Positions 46,541 through 58,580 of a stretch of DNA of 64,000 nt are shown piece by piece; position 1 is the stretch's first letter, and each line of letters starts with the position of its first letter. Under the pieces are notes generated by a model. That model made no database searches and was not told the DNA's origin. It worked only from the letters and a program-made list of their open reading frames with translations. The stretch covers positions 62,001 to 126,000 of the forward strand of contig JAWRYS010001514.1 in the NCBI GenBank assembly GCA_034769895.1. Direction: 5' to 3'. The position numbers were made by a program, and so were the translations under genes. The DNA comes from Magicicada septendecula. Its lineage: Eukaryota > Arthropoda > Insecta > Hemiptera > Cicadidae.

Positions 46541-46745
46541 GATGGTAGTGCTGATTTTGGCAAATTGTTTACTCTTCTCCCTTAGTAACATAATCATGTT
46601 ATACACTTATTTCACCCAATTTAGGAAGATTTTCCAATGCTCTCAAAAAGTAAATACGTTAATATTTACCCCTTGCCTTCATTTGCCTGGTCAATGCCAG
46701 ATCTCACTATGATTGGATGTCTCACCATTGGTTATAAAACTGTAC
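45861..46745. other. APPBP2 intron, with a second CA microsatellite
   Basis: AT-rich intron DNA with a CA run at 46452-46537. Nothing else is recognised before the hAT at 46754. Confidence 0.5.
46452..46537. repeat. (CA)n microsatellite
   Basis: 86 bp of uninterrupted CA. The apparent Cys/Val-repeat ORF across it is an artefact of the repeat. Confidence 0.97.
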
Positions 46746-47392
46746 CACACATGCATAGGCGTGTCCAACGAAGGTGCCACCGGTGTCGTGGCACCACCAC
46801 TAGATTGAGAATTTTTGTTTTTTTTACGTGCAGAATATGTTTTTACGAAGAAACTGCATAATTTCCGTGACAGCACTCCTATTAAACCGATACATATATG
46901 AATCTAATCAACTTTAATTTCATATAGCTTTTGTCATAATCTGGCGTCGGCCGTCGCGTCGGGAAGCGGCTGCATGAATAGTGTAGTTGCCGTCGTTGCC
47001 GTGTTTTTAGGCCTTACTCAGTGCCAGGTTGGCGGCGCCAGCTATCGCGGTGCTGGTGCCAGTCAGACTGAGACGAGAGACTCAGTCGGCCAGTGGCGTT
47101 CAGTTTGGACACAAGACAGTACTGTTCATTATGTTATTTAATTGTTGAATAAGCTTATTTTTATGATGTATAAATGGCTGATTAAAAAACCCGAGCCCAC
47201 TAAGGATTTGGACACTCAACCACAAACCGGTAAGTTATTTTCACTATATTTTGTAATATACTTCTTACAGCCATGTCTGTCTTGTAATGTGTTACTTTCT
47301 TCTTGCTTAAATATTTCGATTATTAATTTTGTTTTTGCTAAATTAATCCAAAATTAAAATTAAATTTACAAACTATTTTGTATGTGAGCGAA

Positions 47393-47422
47393 TAATAGTG
47401 TACAATATATTGTACACTATTA
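47393..47422. repeat. 30-bp perfect palindrome
   Basis: TAATAGTGTACAATA followed directly by its complement, without a loop. Outside it, GTGAG (47384-47388) and CTCAC (47423-47427) pair again. It lies in the apparent intron near the 5' end of the hAT transposase gene. Confidence 0.93.
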
Positions 47423-47611
47423 CTCACGTGCCCCTAACATGCAATTTTGTTTATATTTACAATAAATGGCCATCCACATATTACGAAGCGTCAAGAGGGA
47501 AAAAGATTTATAGGCTATAGTAAATTGTACAGCATAGTATAATTTAAAGCGATAAAAATAGGCCTAAGCCTAAGTGTATGTTCCCTTTTCACATGCTGTT
47601 GCTGGTCCCAG

Positions 47612-50374
47612 TTTGGAAATTATTTATAATGATGATGATGAAAAAAAGGATGATGTCAGTGAGCCAGTGAAGAGAGCAGCTGAGCTCGATGATCCTTGTC
47701 AAGACTTGCCAAAGAACAGGCAAGAAAAGTCAGCTAGAATTTCTCGTGGACCATACCAACCACGAATTTCAAACTACCGTACAAAAGAAGTTGGTAAGGG
47801 GGAAAATTCTAGGAAAAGATAGTTTAAACCCAAATGGTTCGAAAATTACAAATGGCTGGAGTACAGCGTGGCAAAAGATGCTGCTTATTGTTTTGCCTGT
47901 CGTTGTTTTGCTTTAAATGACAGTTCACTTCCTGGGTTAGTTGAAAATATGTTTACAACAGGGTTTAGTTTTTGGCATAAAGCTAATGAAATGTTCAGAG
48001 CCCATGAAAAAAGTAGATGCCATGTATTGAGTATGGTTGGCTGGGAAAATTATGTTACTAGCAAACCAGTTGATGTAATGTTGGATGATGCTAAGGAAGC
48101 TGAACTAAAAGAGAAGGAGAAAAAACGCCTAGAAAATCGTGAGTACATGTCGCGGCTTTTCGATATTGTCCGTTTGTTGGCTAAAGGTGGAAAACCTCTT
48201 AGGGGACATGACGAGAGCGAGGATAGTACAGAGAAAGGTCTTTTCCTGGAAATTGTTGCTATCTTGCAAAAATATGACCCTTTTTTTCAAAACTACTTAA
48301 AAAATGCTCCTAAGAACTGTACTTATCTTAGCAACCTCATTCAAAACGACATCTTATCGTCACTTAGAGCAGTGATACTGAAAACTATAAGTGATGAAAT
48401 CAAGGGACAGCCCTTTGCAGTTATTGGCGATGAAACATCTGACGTGAGCCATCACGAGCAATTAGCAGTCGTGTTTCGCTACATACCGAAAGGAAATGCA
48501 TATCCTGTCGAGAGATTGGTGTCCTTACAGCGATTGAAGTCTATTGATGCGGAAAGCATATTTAAGGCAATAAACTGTGTGCTGTCTGAAGTAGGTGTGC
48601 TGTGGAGAGATGTAGTTTGTGTGTGTTTTGACGGGGCTTCGGCAATGGCCGGTGAATTTATCGGAGTAAAGGCCAGATGTAAAGAAGTCAATCCATCCAT
48701 AATGTACGTGCACTTGTATGCACATTGTTTGAACCTTGCCTTGGTAAGTGCCTGCACAAGTCACAAGGAAAATCCAATTATTTTCGACTTCTTTGGAATA
48801 GTCCAGCTAGTTTTTAACTTAATCGAAGGTAGTCCAAAGAGGCACGCAGTTTTTGAGGATATTGTCAAACAAACTACAATGAAACTAAAGACTCTAAAAT
48901 CCCTTTCAGACACTAGATGGGCCTGCCGTTCAGAAGCGGTGTCTGTTATTTATGTTCAATTAAACGAAATTGTAAAAATTAATAAATTAATTACCTTAAT
49001 TATCCGCCGTGTGATTTCTTATGCTTCGTCTATGACGCGTTTCGGAACGTATGCTCCATCATCAGATATTAAAAAGTTAAAACTGTCACTCTTGCGAGAT
49101 CGTTAAAAAGTTAAAATGTCAAGATTTGCATATGAACCGTACGCGGATTTGGGTGCGCACCCGTTCAAGTTCATTCTGCCACCCATGAACGGGTGCGCAC
49201 CCAAATCCGCGTACGGTTCATATGCAAATCTTGACATTTTAACTTTTTAACGATCTCGCAAGAGTGACAGTTTTAACTTTTTAATATCTGATGATGGAGC
49301 ATACGTTCCGAAACGCGTCATAGACGAAGCATAAGAAATCACACGGCAGATAATTAAGGTAATTAATTTATTAATTCGTACAAGTGATTTGGTTACCATA
49401 TTAAACATGAATATGAAATTGTAAAAGCCATTGAAGAGTGTACGGAATCTACTTCCGATTCAAAAGTTCGGGCCCAAGGTAAAGGTATTTTGCTACAAGT
49501 AAAATCTTTTAATTTTATTGCGTCTTTGCAAATTATGCATCCCGTACTTCAGCTTGCGGTGAAAGTGAGCAAAGCTCTGCAAAGTCCTAAAATAGACCTT
49601 TGCCAAGCAGTTGAAGATGTTGAAAGCCTAGCTCTTGCTTTGGTAGAAATGAGAAATAGTGAAGAAGAGTTTGAGGATACTTTTATCAAAACAAAGGAAA
49701 TGTGTAGTACATTAGATGTTCAAATCCCTAATGTTCGGAAAAGGAAAGTATCAGTCCTCTTAGAAGACACTAGTTGCCCTTCTTCTGCTTTCTACGCAGA
49801 CACAAAAAAAGAGGAATTGAAACTGTTCACTTACAATCCTGTTTTGGACCGCCTTGTGGAAAATCTAAATTCTCGATTTGCTCAAGAAACAAAAAACGTT
49901 ATCTCTGCCATAGGGAAACTGATGGGATTGAATCTTAATGATTGTTACAAGTGTGAAAATAAGGACTTCGAAATTCTCGCAAAACAATTCAATGTCAATG
50001 CTGCAGAACTAGAGGCAGAATTTAAGCTGTTGAAATCAAAGAAGCGTGGAGAAACTGATTCAAACTTTCCGCCTAAAAGTATTCCTGACTGGATTAACTG
50101 GTTATCGAAGTTCCAGCGAAGTTCAACTTTTGAAAACTTTAGTGCTGTTATTAATAAATTTTCCACGATGCCTGTAACTAGCTGTACAAGTGAAAGAACC
50201 TTCTCAAAGCTGAGTATCATAAAATCCAAGCTCAGATCTACGATGTGTCAAGATCGTTTGGAAAACTTGATGATTCCGTTTGTGGAACAAGAACTGGCTG
50301 CTAACGCAAGAACATGTGATGTAATTGACAACTTCAAAAACAGTGTTGCATTCGACTGTCAGATGACCCTGTAA
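47612..50374 (+). pseudogene. hAT transposase (zinc finger MYM-type 1-like), disabled
   Basis: From 47612 the protein runs through a TTF-type zinc finger (KWFENYKWLEYSV, AAYCFACRCF, AHEKSRCH), the first catalytic region (FAVIGDETSDVS), CFDGASAM with the second Asp, HLYAHCLNLAL, SDTRWACRSEAV, and the hAT dimerisation domain (TSCTSERTFSKLSIIKSKLR). An upstream exon near 47163-47229 (MMYKWLIKKPEP) with a GTAAGT donor is plausible, but the simplest splice leaves the frame off by one base. A TAG at 47820-47822 interrupts the frame. A palindromic insertion (48977-49376) splits it after SEAVSVI...NEIVK. The rest is open, so damage is recent. Confidence 0.92.
48977..49376. repeat. 400-bp near-perfect palindrome inserted in the hAT
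   Basis: The 191-bp arms (48977-49167 and 49186-49376) are complementary with almost no mismatches around an 18-bp spacer. The outer end is AATTAATAAATTAATTACC and the inner arm ends GGGTGCGCACCCGTTCA. The coding sequence GAAATTGTAAAA occurs before the left arm (48966-48977) and again after the right one (49415-49426), a possible target duplication with extra sequence. It resembles a foldback element. An assembly artefact is possible, though the arm sequence is not transposase-derived. Confidence 0.88.
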
Positions 50375-50917
50375 TGTAATGTAAAATATTTCCTTACTTT
50401 TATATTTTGTTCTGGACACTACTAACTATTAAATACTAAACTTGAACCTATTGCAGCTTTATTTGTCTACAGTAAAAATTAATCAATTTTTCAATTCTGT
50501 GTTTTTTTTCACTAATATTGTACATTGGATATAAATAAATATTCTAAAAATCAAAGTTGTTTCCGTTTTGTTATAGGCCTACAAATTAACCAGATAGGCT
50601 AACTGGATCATTCATTAAAAGACAAAATTTGTCTAAATTGATATTTCTAAAGCTACTTCGTTAAACATGTGTGTGTTGTCAATTTTTGATCGGTCCGGTA
50701 AGTGCAAAGTGTTGAGTCCCTTAAAAAAGTAAAAATTTATTTGAAGGCCCTCAAAAAACCCCGCTTTTCAAAATGTTTTTTATGGCCTCCAGATAGCATT
50801 AAAACACGTTTTTAAGCAATAAATTTTCAAAAATCTTCCGGGGGAGGACCCCCCCCCCCCGGAAGCCATTCTTGGCACCACCACTACGGAAGTCCTGCAC
50901 ACGCCTACGCACACATG

Positions 50918-52330
50918 GGCACTGGTGTAGTTTGTTTCAAAATGAGAAACAAATATCCACAATGAAAAATAAAGGCATTTCACAATAATTATGGAAATTC
51001 CCAAAAAGTTTGACATTTTGTAATTTATACTAATGTAGCAGAAAAATTATGATACATAAAACTCTGTACCAAATGAAGCCTACAGATGTTAAGCAATGCA
51101 CACAAGCAAAACATCTGGCATCAGTTCACACATTTTTGCAGTGTTATCATAATGAAGATGGTGGATTGCTCGATCACCCCATAACTAGAAGTGAGATAAG
51201 AATTTCCTAAATAACTTCCCAGCCACAACCACAGTCACTGCAATGGTAGCATACACCATTATCACTATCAAAGAACATAGTTTAAGGAAACACCTTCTGT
51301 TAGAAGTCATGGCCACTGTTTTTTGGGACATAAATTGATCCTGGTTCTTGATTTTCTTGGATTCAGAAAACCCATGCTCTATGGTGACATGTTCTATGGC
51401 GAGCTTTGAGTACAGTAAAATGAACAATTAAAAACAAAAGATATGGTTTGCTGTCCTGCGGATCAAAAATAATAAATACGCAAAAATATCTTTTCTGGTT
51501 GTAATAAATCGTTACGTTTCACATTTCTTTCTAATTTGAATAGAATGAAGTGCACACCAGTAAACAGAGGAACTGGGATTCAAAAGTCACATATGAATAT
51601 TCAACAACACATTGACGTACATACTGCTTCCCGTCTACATTCAAGTTTTAACCAGGAAGAGACACCTGGAGCATGTCGCATAAAATAAAATAAAAAATAA
51701 ATAAATAAAAAGTAACACCATCAATGGTGAAATACACTGTAGATGTTATGCTTAAAATTATAAAATTAGGATCTGAGAATCTTTTGAAGTCAATACTGAA
51801 ATGGGACCATTCAATAATGTAAGAAGTGACACGGATATTACAATTCACAGTTGTAACAAAACTGACTGCCAAATCATATTTCATAACACCTGATTGGACA
51901 CAGTGCCAGTCCTTTGAGCAGAAACATAGTTGACATAGCAAAATTCTGGATACCAGTACAATGACTGACCTGATATTAGACAGCTGAATTTACACTACAC
52001 AAAATATAGACCTCTTACTACACTTAGCTTCCTAAATAAAAAACAAATATGCTACTTAAATTGTAATTAAAAACTTCAAATATTTCAGGTTGTTGTAATC
52101 ACATTGCTCTCACAATACTCTGACAAGAGAAGTGTTACCTATGTAACATATTTACATAATTAAGCAAAGTTTAATGGCAGGATACTTCTGACAAAGTTTA
52201 GTGACAGTACTGGCTTCTTTGTGGTAATTTACTGGTTTCCCTAAAATAACTTTTAAGCACAATTTGACCCTCTAACCTAGCAACATGTAGTATTTATTGA
52301 TATGAAATTACACAAGTTTTTCATACATAC
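50918..52330. other. APPBP2 intron: no feature recognised
   Basis: Unique-looking AT-rich intron DNA between the hAT and the next exon. Short frames show no domain. Confidence 0.4.
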
Positions 52331-52473
52331 TTGATTCACTACTGTTTCCTGGTATATTATCCAAAGCTATTTCTTCCAATATTAAAGCTTTAACCCTTTG
52401 TGCTGAAGCAAGCATGAGATGTTTTTCTGGGAGAAGCTGCATCATGGTGCTTATTGCTTTTTCTGCATTGTCT
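52331..52473 (-). CDS. APPBP2: APPBP2, internal exon
   Basis: 143 nt between acceptor ATACACAG and donor GTATGT. It completes the Arg codon from the previous exon and reads DNAEKAISTMMQLLPEKHLM, then LASAQRVKALILEEIALD. This matches the APPBP2 segment ...AERAIGIITHILPEDHLLLASSKRVKALILEEIA. The tail (NIPGNSSESS) is a variable linker before the next TPR. It was too short and lacked an ATG, so a simple ORF scan misses it. Confidence 0.93.
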
Positions 52474-53687
52474 CTGTGTATAAGAACACATGTTTTTTAC
52501 AATTTTGTTATCATTTTTATCATTTATATGAAAGTACAGATGATGATAAGTACATTATTAATGTTTTGAAAACACTCTTAATCCTGATTACCTTACGCGT
52601 GTCTAAACCATTCACTTGTGTCTAGCAAATTATCCTTCTGTACTGTTCTAAATACAAATCACAATTTTCTTATGAAAACAAATACCACAATTTACCTGCA
52701 CTTGCATTTTTACATTAAAGAAATCTGAGGTTATAACTGATGTTAATGTGCATTAAACAATCGCAAAAACAGAAGAAATGACTTTTAAATGCAAATCCTG
52801 GATGACAAGCTTTTATAGAACCCCAAGTTGGGCATTTATATTTGTAGAGGCCAACAAAATGTGTGCCAGAGTAATCAAGGAAGCTTACATTAAGGTTACT
52901 CAAGAACTTTTTTTCAAATTAAAAGTTTTAGAAGTTTCTGCAGTATTCAATGATGGTTTCAAAAGCCAACTTCATAGTATCATAGTATCAAAAGTCTTGT
53001 GCTTAGATAATGTTCCTCAGTAACACAAAAACTGCTGTATGAAAATGAAGGAACTGAATATCAGCAGGTTGGCATTAATTTACAAGAAAAACACAATTTT
53101 TCACTAGTGTACATGGCAAATGTTGATAAATGTCTGCATTTTTTTATACATCCTCTTATCTTACAGTGGGTGAAAAAGAAACAAATTCTGCAACAGTAAA
53201 GACTAAAAAAAAATGACATGTATCTGTAATGTTCACTGTGTTAAATGATTAAAAGTTAAAAGATTCTACTACATGTAATATTAAGAAGGAAAAAATGTCA
53301 AAAGAGAAATGATAGGGTGTAACTTTTTGCTTCCATCAAAAATACTGAACGACTAATGACCTCATGACAGACACATTTAAATGACACATCGAATAAATGA
53401 CCAAATGCCTTATTGAACACCGCCTTATGTTAGTGTTATATGCACTTTGTGGCCACATTAAAGACAAAAAAAAAACTTCTTCATGACAGAGCTTATAACT
53501 GGTTCATGAGAGAAAATCATTTCTTAATTCCTTCAGGCAAAATAAGAAAACCATATGTTACAGAACTCAGCACTTAATATTAGGAATAATACGAAAATGT
53601 TCACTTCTGTGATAGAACAGACCAACAAATAGTAGTCATGTGTGTTTGCAAGTGCGTGGTGCCTGCGACACACATGCCATAACAAAC
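52474..53687. other. APPBP2 intron: no feature recognised
   Basis: AT-rich intron DNA. The 81-residue plus-strand frame at 52778-53023 has no recognisable motif. Confidence 0.4.
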
Positions 53688-53850
53688 TACAGTAGAACCT
53701 CGTTAACCCGGACCTCTTTAACCCGGACGTCCGGATAACCCGGATCAGTTTTGGAAAAAAAAAATTATGTTGTTTAGCGTAGTAAATGAAGACTTGTTTT
53801 ACAGACGATAAATCGCTATTCTCAGTAGGTACATTACTCGAATTCACTTG

Positions 53851-54002
53851 CCAGTGGGCGAGTTCATTGCACTCACCCCGCCTGCCAATCCTCTCCTTCC
53901 CCTCCCCACGCCTCCAGTGGGCGAGTTCATTGCACTCACCCCACCTGCTGTTGCTACGCAGCAAACTGGTGACTCAACCCTCTCCTTCCCCTCCCCACGC
54001 CT
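53851..54002 (+). repeat. imperfect tandem duplication in the Tigger 5' region
   Basis: CCAGTGGGCGAGTTCATTGC and the following CT-rich stretch (53851-53913) are repeated at 53914-54002. The second copy has a ~25-bp insertion. It lies upstream of the transposase ATG at 54112. Confidence 0.85.
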
Positions 54003-54111
54003 CGCACTTGACATTGACCTAGAAACAACATTCCTCAGTTGTGCTGCAATCTCGGTAGTGTTCGCGTGTTTCACTGTCGAGATACAGTATCGTTGTGCTG
54101 TTTCGTTAGCG

Positions 54112-55717
54112 ATGGCGACGAAACGTAAAAACATTGTTGTGACTATGAAAAAAAGGATGGAAGCACTGACAAGAACTGATAAGGGAGAATTGTTAAAGAA
54201 CATTGCTGCTGAGTTTGGAGTAGGAACATCGACCGTATCTGATTGGAAAAAGAACAGAAAACGCATTGAAGACTTTTGTTTCAAAATGATTTCTAAGGAC
54301 AGTTTGGATAATCGGTGTAAAGCAAAAACTGCTAAACTAGAAACTCTGGATGAAGCACTGTTTGTCTGGTTTTGTGCTGAAAGAGAACGTGGTTTGCTGA
54401 TTTCTGGACCCATCATCCAACAGAAAGCATTGAGTTTTAACAAACAGTTGCCCCATGGAGACCCGAGTTTTACAGCTAGCCAGGGGTGGTTGGACAGATG
54501 GAAAAAACGGCATGGAGTGCGTCAACTTACAATCACTGGAGAAAGCTTGTCAGGTGATGTTGAAGCGGCAGAAAAATTTAAAAAAGAGTTTGAAGACTTT
54601 ATTAAAAAGGAAGAACTGACTGCAGATCAAGTTTACAATGCCGATGAATCCGGTTTATTTTACCAGATGTTGCCGAGTAAAACGCTAGCCTCAAAATTAT
54701 GAGATTCAGCGAAAGGGTATAAAAAAGGGAAAGACCGCCTCACCATAATGGCTTGCAGTAATGCGCCAGGAAAGCACAAAATTCCTCTCCTTATGACAGG
54801 GAAGTCTAAAAACCCCCGTGCACTGAAAAATGTGAAACGAGGCTCATTGCCTGTCGTTTACAGCTCACAAAAAAGTGCTTGGATGGTTAGTGACATTTTC
54901 AAACAATGGTTTTTCGAGAATTTTGTGCTGTCAGTAAACAAATATTTGAAGAACTGTGGCCTTCCCAACAAGGCAGTTTTGCTGATTGACAATGCGCCTT
55001 CGCATCCGTCTGTCAATGAACTAGTCAAAGATGACATTTCAGTGAAGTTTTTACCACCTAGTGTAACTTCTCTCGTTCAACCGACCGATGGACCAAGGAG
55101 TTCTAGAAAAAATAAAAAAAGTATACAAAAGGCAAATGCTAAGTCAACTGGTAGAGGACGAAGGAGAGCATGTTGTGGTAGAGGTGCTGAAATATTTGAA
55201 CGTAAAGACTGTTATTTATATGATTGCGGAAGCTTGGGACCAGGTTGGAAGAGAAACTTTGATAAAGTCATGGAAAAAGTTGTGGCCTGGTGTGTGTGAC
55301 TTGCCAGAAAATAATACAATTGAAGAAGAAGAAACAAGTGTGGAAGATGATTTTATAGACATTTTTAAAAATATCGATGGCTGTTCCGATGTTGATGAAG
55401 AAGACATTGACAATTGGTTGCAAATTGACAATGACGGAGGTTATAAAGCAATCACAGAGGAAGAAATTATTGCACCATGCAGTGTTCCAGAAAATGAAAA
55501 TGAAGAGGATTCAGACAGTGTTTATGAACCAGCTGTGGTTATGACCCACGCAGAAGCAGTAGCAAACATAGATAAATTGATGGCTTATTTCGAGAGTCAA
55601 GCCGAAACATCGCCAAACGAGCTTCTAATGCTAAAGCAGATGCGAGATCACGCTGCTCGTAAGCGATACTCAAAACTGAGGCAGCAAAAGCTCACTGCCT
55701 TTTTTACTACCGACTAG
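54112..55717 (+). pseudogene. Tigger-family transposase, one stop and one 4-bp frameshift
   Basis: The start is MATKRKNIVVTMKKRMEALT, a CENP-B/pogo helix-turn-helix (LLKNIAAEFGVGTSTVSDWK). A second CENP-B-type domain follows (ISGPIIQQKALSFN, GWLDRWKKRHGV). The DDE core has YNADESGLF, LLIDNAPSHP and MDQGVLEKIKK; 32 residues separate the last two aspartates, as in Tigger. An acidic tail ends LTAFFTTD. The defects are a TGA at 54700-54702 and a tandem ACCG duplication at 55080-55087 just before the third Asp. Otherwise the frame is open. Confidence 0.95.
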
Positions 55718-56198
55718 TTTGTACCTATATTGTGTACAGTGTAAATACATATTATGTGTTTTAGGTGAAAGTGTGCCGATAATAATTTTTAAACTCCATT
55801 AAAAATATTTTTGGTAAGTACATGTTCTTTTTTATCGTTTTTCCCTCATTCTCTGGATAACCCGGATTTTCGTTAACTCAGATCAGCCCCGGCCCCAGTT
55901 GATCCGGGTTAACGAGGTTCTACTGTACATACTTCTGGTTTTTCCTGGGTCGATCACATACTCGTGTCTATAATTTTTGATATGTGCATATACACAAATT
56001 TCAGCTTTATTATTGACAAAGCTTTTGTCAGTATTTATTGGTTGCTTGATAAATACAGTATAACATTTTAGAAAAAATATATTTGTAAAAATGAAAGTTT
56101 GTGGGTTGGTAAAATTTTTACGAACTGTCTCAATGGAAAATTTGCCAAGGACTCATAAAATCAACTGGTGTCCCTGACCAGAGAAGAATGATCTAGAG

Positions 56199-57420
56199 CA
56201 GCGGTTCCCAAACTTTTCAGTCCGTGGACCCACCAAAAAAATTTTAAAATTCACGGACCTCGTCTGAGTTCTAAAATGAAAGACAATAAACATGAAAGAA
56301 ACTCTTATATTTTAATTAAAATATATTAAGATTGACATTTTCTTAATTACATAGTGAACATCCCCTAATCTGGTTTTAGTTATAGGTAATATATTTTACT
56401 ATGCTATATGTTGACTGCTGTATGTATAAACAAGTTGTGTACCAATCTAATATCCAATTGTTGATTACTGTTTGTTTAATTAATTAAAATATCATTACAT
56501 TTAGTAATTTAAATTGTAATACTGTATAAATTAAGTTCTGTCATACTATAATTTGCTCGTTTTCTTAAAGATAATGTTGGAAGATGTAAACAAACTATCT
56601 CAAGTCTTCACATATACAATGATACATACATACGCACGCACACACACTCACATACACAAACACGTTCACCCAAATATTTAATTGTTCTGTTGTGTTTGAC
56701 ATTTCTTTTGTATTTCATACACAGGTCCTGATGATGACAAAAACCATTGTCAAAACGTCGACGCAAATAAGTTAAAAATTTGTGTTATTTTTGACTGATC
56801 CTCACTAACCATCCACTGAAAAATTATTGATTGACGGTCACTACAAATTTAAGGATATAATATTAATGATATCAAACATAGATTAATGTGAACAATGAAG
56901 CTGCTTTTGAACAATTAGCTCTGCAAAATTGGGTTTAATGTCTGATAATTTCAATATTAAGTCACTCTCAACATCAAGTTTATTTCTTAACTTTTGACTT
57001 CAAGTACATGAGCTGGGAGGATGCTGTTTCACACAAATGAGTAGAGGGAGACACAGCTGAACACTTCAAAGCTTTTTTGCGAGTTCTGTACAGTCAGTCA
57101 TTACAAACTATAATTTTAATGAACTGTCAGTTGAAAGCTCAGTCAATGAATCTTCTTCTTGTAGTGTAAGAGAGAGGTCTAGTCAATTGGCTGACAAACA
57201 GATCTGCTACACGACATGATTTAAAGACATTATTACAGCTATTAGTTTGAAATTATTTTACAATTAATTAGTTTAAACAAACAAACAAAAATACTGGAAT
57301 CTTCTACCAATTGTTTTAAGATTCTGAAATTTAGATTTTAGAGCATAAAAAAATCGGAGAAAATTTCGGTATATTGTTTTTTCTTAAAAGTGTCAGCAGA
57401 CCCCACGTTGAGAATCACTG
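56199..57420. mobile_element. hAT-type non-autonomous element
   Basis: The left end CAGCGGTTCCCAAACTTTTC and right-end complement CAGTGATTCTCAACGTGGGG are common hAT termini. The flanks ATCTAGAG (56191-56198) and ATCTGGAG (57421-57428) are an 8-bp target duplication with one change. The 1222-bp interior has no transposase. It lies in an APPBP2 intron. Confidence 0.88.
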
Positions 57421-57716
57421 ATCTGGAGAGGTTACTATGAATTATGAAACAACAGCAAACCACTTCTTTCAAAAATCTGAGATACAGTTTTTGATTGTTC
57501 CTAAATAGAGTTTTCGAATAGTTTAAGTACAAAACTATGCTTGGCAGGAGACAAAATTTCTTAATTCAAATAAGTTTTTAAGATTTCCATGACTTCATCT
57601 GTGAACCTCCTATGTAGACAGTTCAGTAAAAGCGTACTATTACTACACACAGTATACCAAAATAAGTATTGATATTAAATTTTTAACACAATCTATGAAC
57701 AAACATGATACTTTAC

Positions 57717-57841
57717 CTCGCTACACGAAACATTCCTGAGCTGTATTCATAAACATAGAGAGCATAGGCTAGGTCTTCCTGAGCTACAGCAACGTGAATA
57801 TTCAGTCTACCATACAGCATTTTCTTTAACGCAAGGGCTTC
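57717..57841 (-). CDS. APPBP2: APPBP2, internal exon
   Basis: 125 nt between acceptor TTATTCAG and donor GTAAAG. It reads EALALKKMLYGRLNIHVAVA, then QEDLAYALYVYEYSSGMF. This corresponds to the APPBP2 block ...NIHVATAHEDLAYSSYVHQYSSGKF. It ends after two bases of an Arg codon, completed by the next exon. The phases of all junctions agree. Confidence 0.95.
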
Positions 57842-58578
57842 CTGAATAAAACATATTTTTGTCAGTGTGAAACAAAAAGATCTCTTCACATTATAATTAC
57901 CTGTCAATAAGAACTGTATTAATACCAGGATGAGACAATAATTATGTGCAATCTAATTACCTTCATTTGATGATTCCGTTCATATCGCTGTCTCACCTGC
58001 TGCACAGTTTTCAAAGTGCTAAAGCAGTTTAATTGTTGATGGAGTGTAGTACCGCTTTTATTTGCATCAAAGGTCAGTGTTCAGTGATCTGATTTGTGGT
58101 CTAAAGGTACAGAATAGCTAAAATTCCTCAAAGACTTTCAGCATAATTAGGGAACAGCATTTTACCATATTATAATGTTTACTGTTGGACTGGAAATCCA
58201 AAAATAGTCACGTGATTTTATGTATATCATACATCGCTGCATGTGGCTCAATGTAGAAGGGTTTCTCTTTGGCAGTGGTGTGAAATCTACTGTTCATTGA
58301 TAAAGAATGTACAAGGTCATGGGACTAATGCTTGAGGGAAGATGAACCTGATAACGTGTTATGCATTAAGAGCTTCTGCTTATATTCACAACTCATAACA
58401 ACAACGATGCTGACATAGTTCTGTTAGGTGGATGAATCACTCCATATAATGTAGCTAATTGTCTTGAAATCGGTCAGAGGTTGCATATGAAATCACCCAC
58501 AATAGATTCATTGTCATTTCAAAAAGATTATTTAAGAAGGGAGCAAAAGGACCTCAGACCAAGAACTGAAGGAAGTAA
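57842..58578. other. APPBP2 intron: no feature recognised
   Basis: No coding or repeat-end signature. A GC-moderate block at 57960-58330 is unassigned. Confidence 0.35.
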
Positions 58579-58580
58579 TA

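Larger units (their letters stand above)
46754..50909 (+). mobile_element. nearly complete hAT transposon (ZMYM1/TTF-type)
   Basis: The ends CATAGGCGTGTCCA and CGTAGGCGTGTGCA (right-end complement) form an inverted repeat. The 8-bp target duplication CACACATG is perfect at 46746-46753 and 50910-50917. At 4156 bp it has the length of an autonomous element and carries one transposase gene in sense. It lies in an APPBP2 intron, antisense to that gene. It is damaged by one stop codon and a 400-bp palindromic insertion. Confidence 0.95.
53690..55925 (+). mobile_element. Tigger/pogo transposon, nearly intact
   Basis: The perfect 23-bp inverted repeat CAGTAGAACCTCGTTAACCC(GGA) is found at both ends, flanked by TA (53688-53689 and 55926-55927). 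Subterminal AACCCGGA motifs are repeated. It carries one transposase gene on the plus strand, antisense to APPBP2. Length is 2236 bp. Confidence 0.96.
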
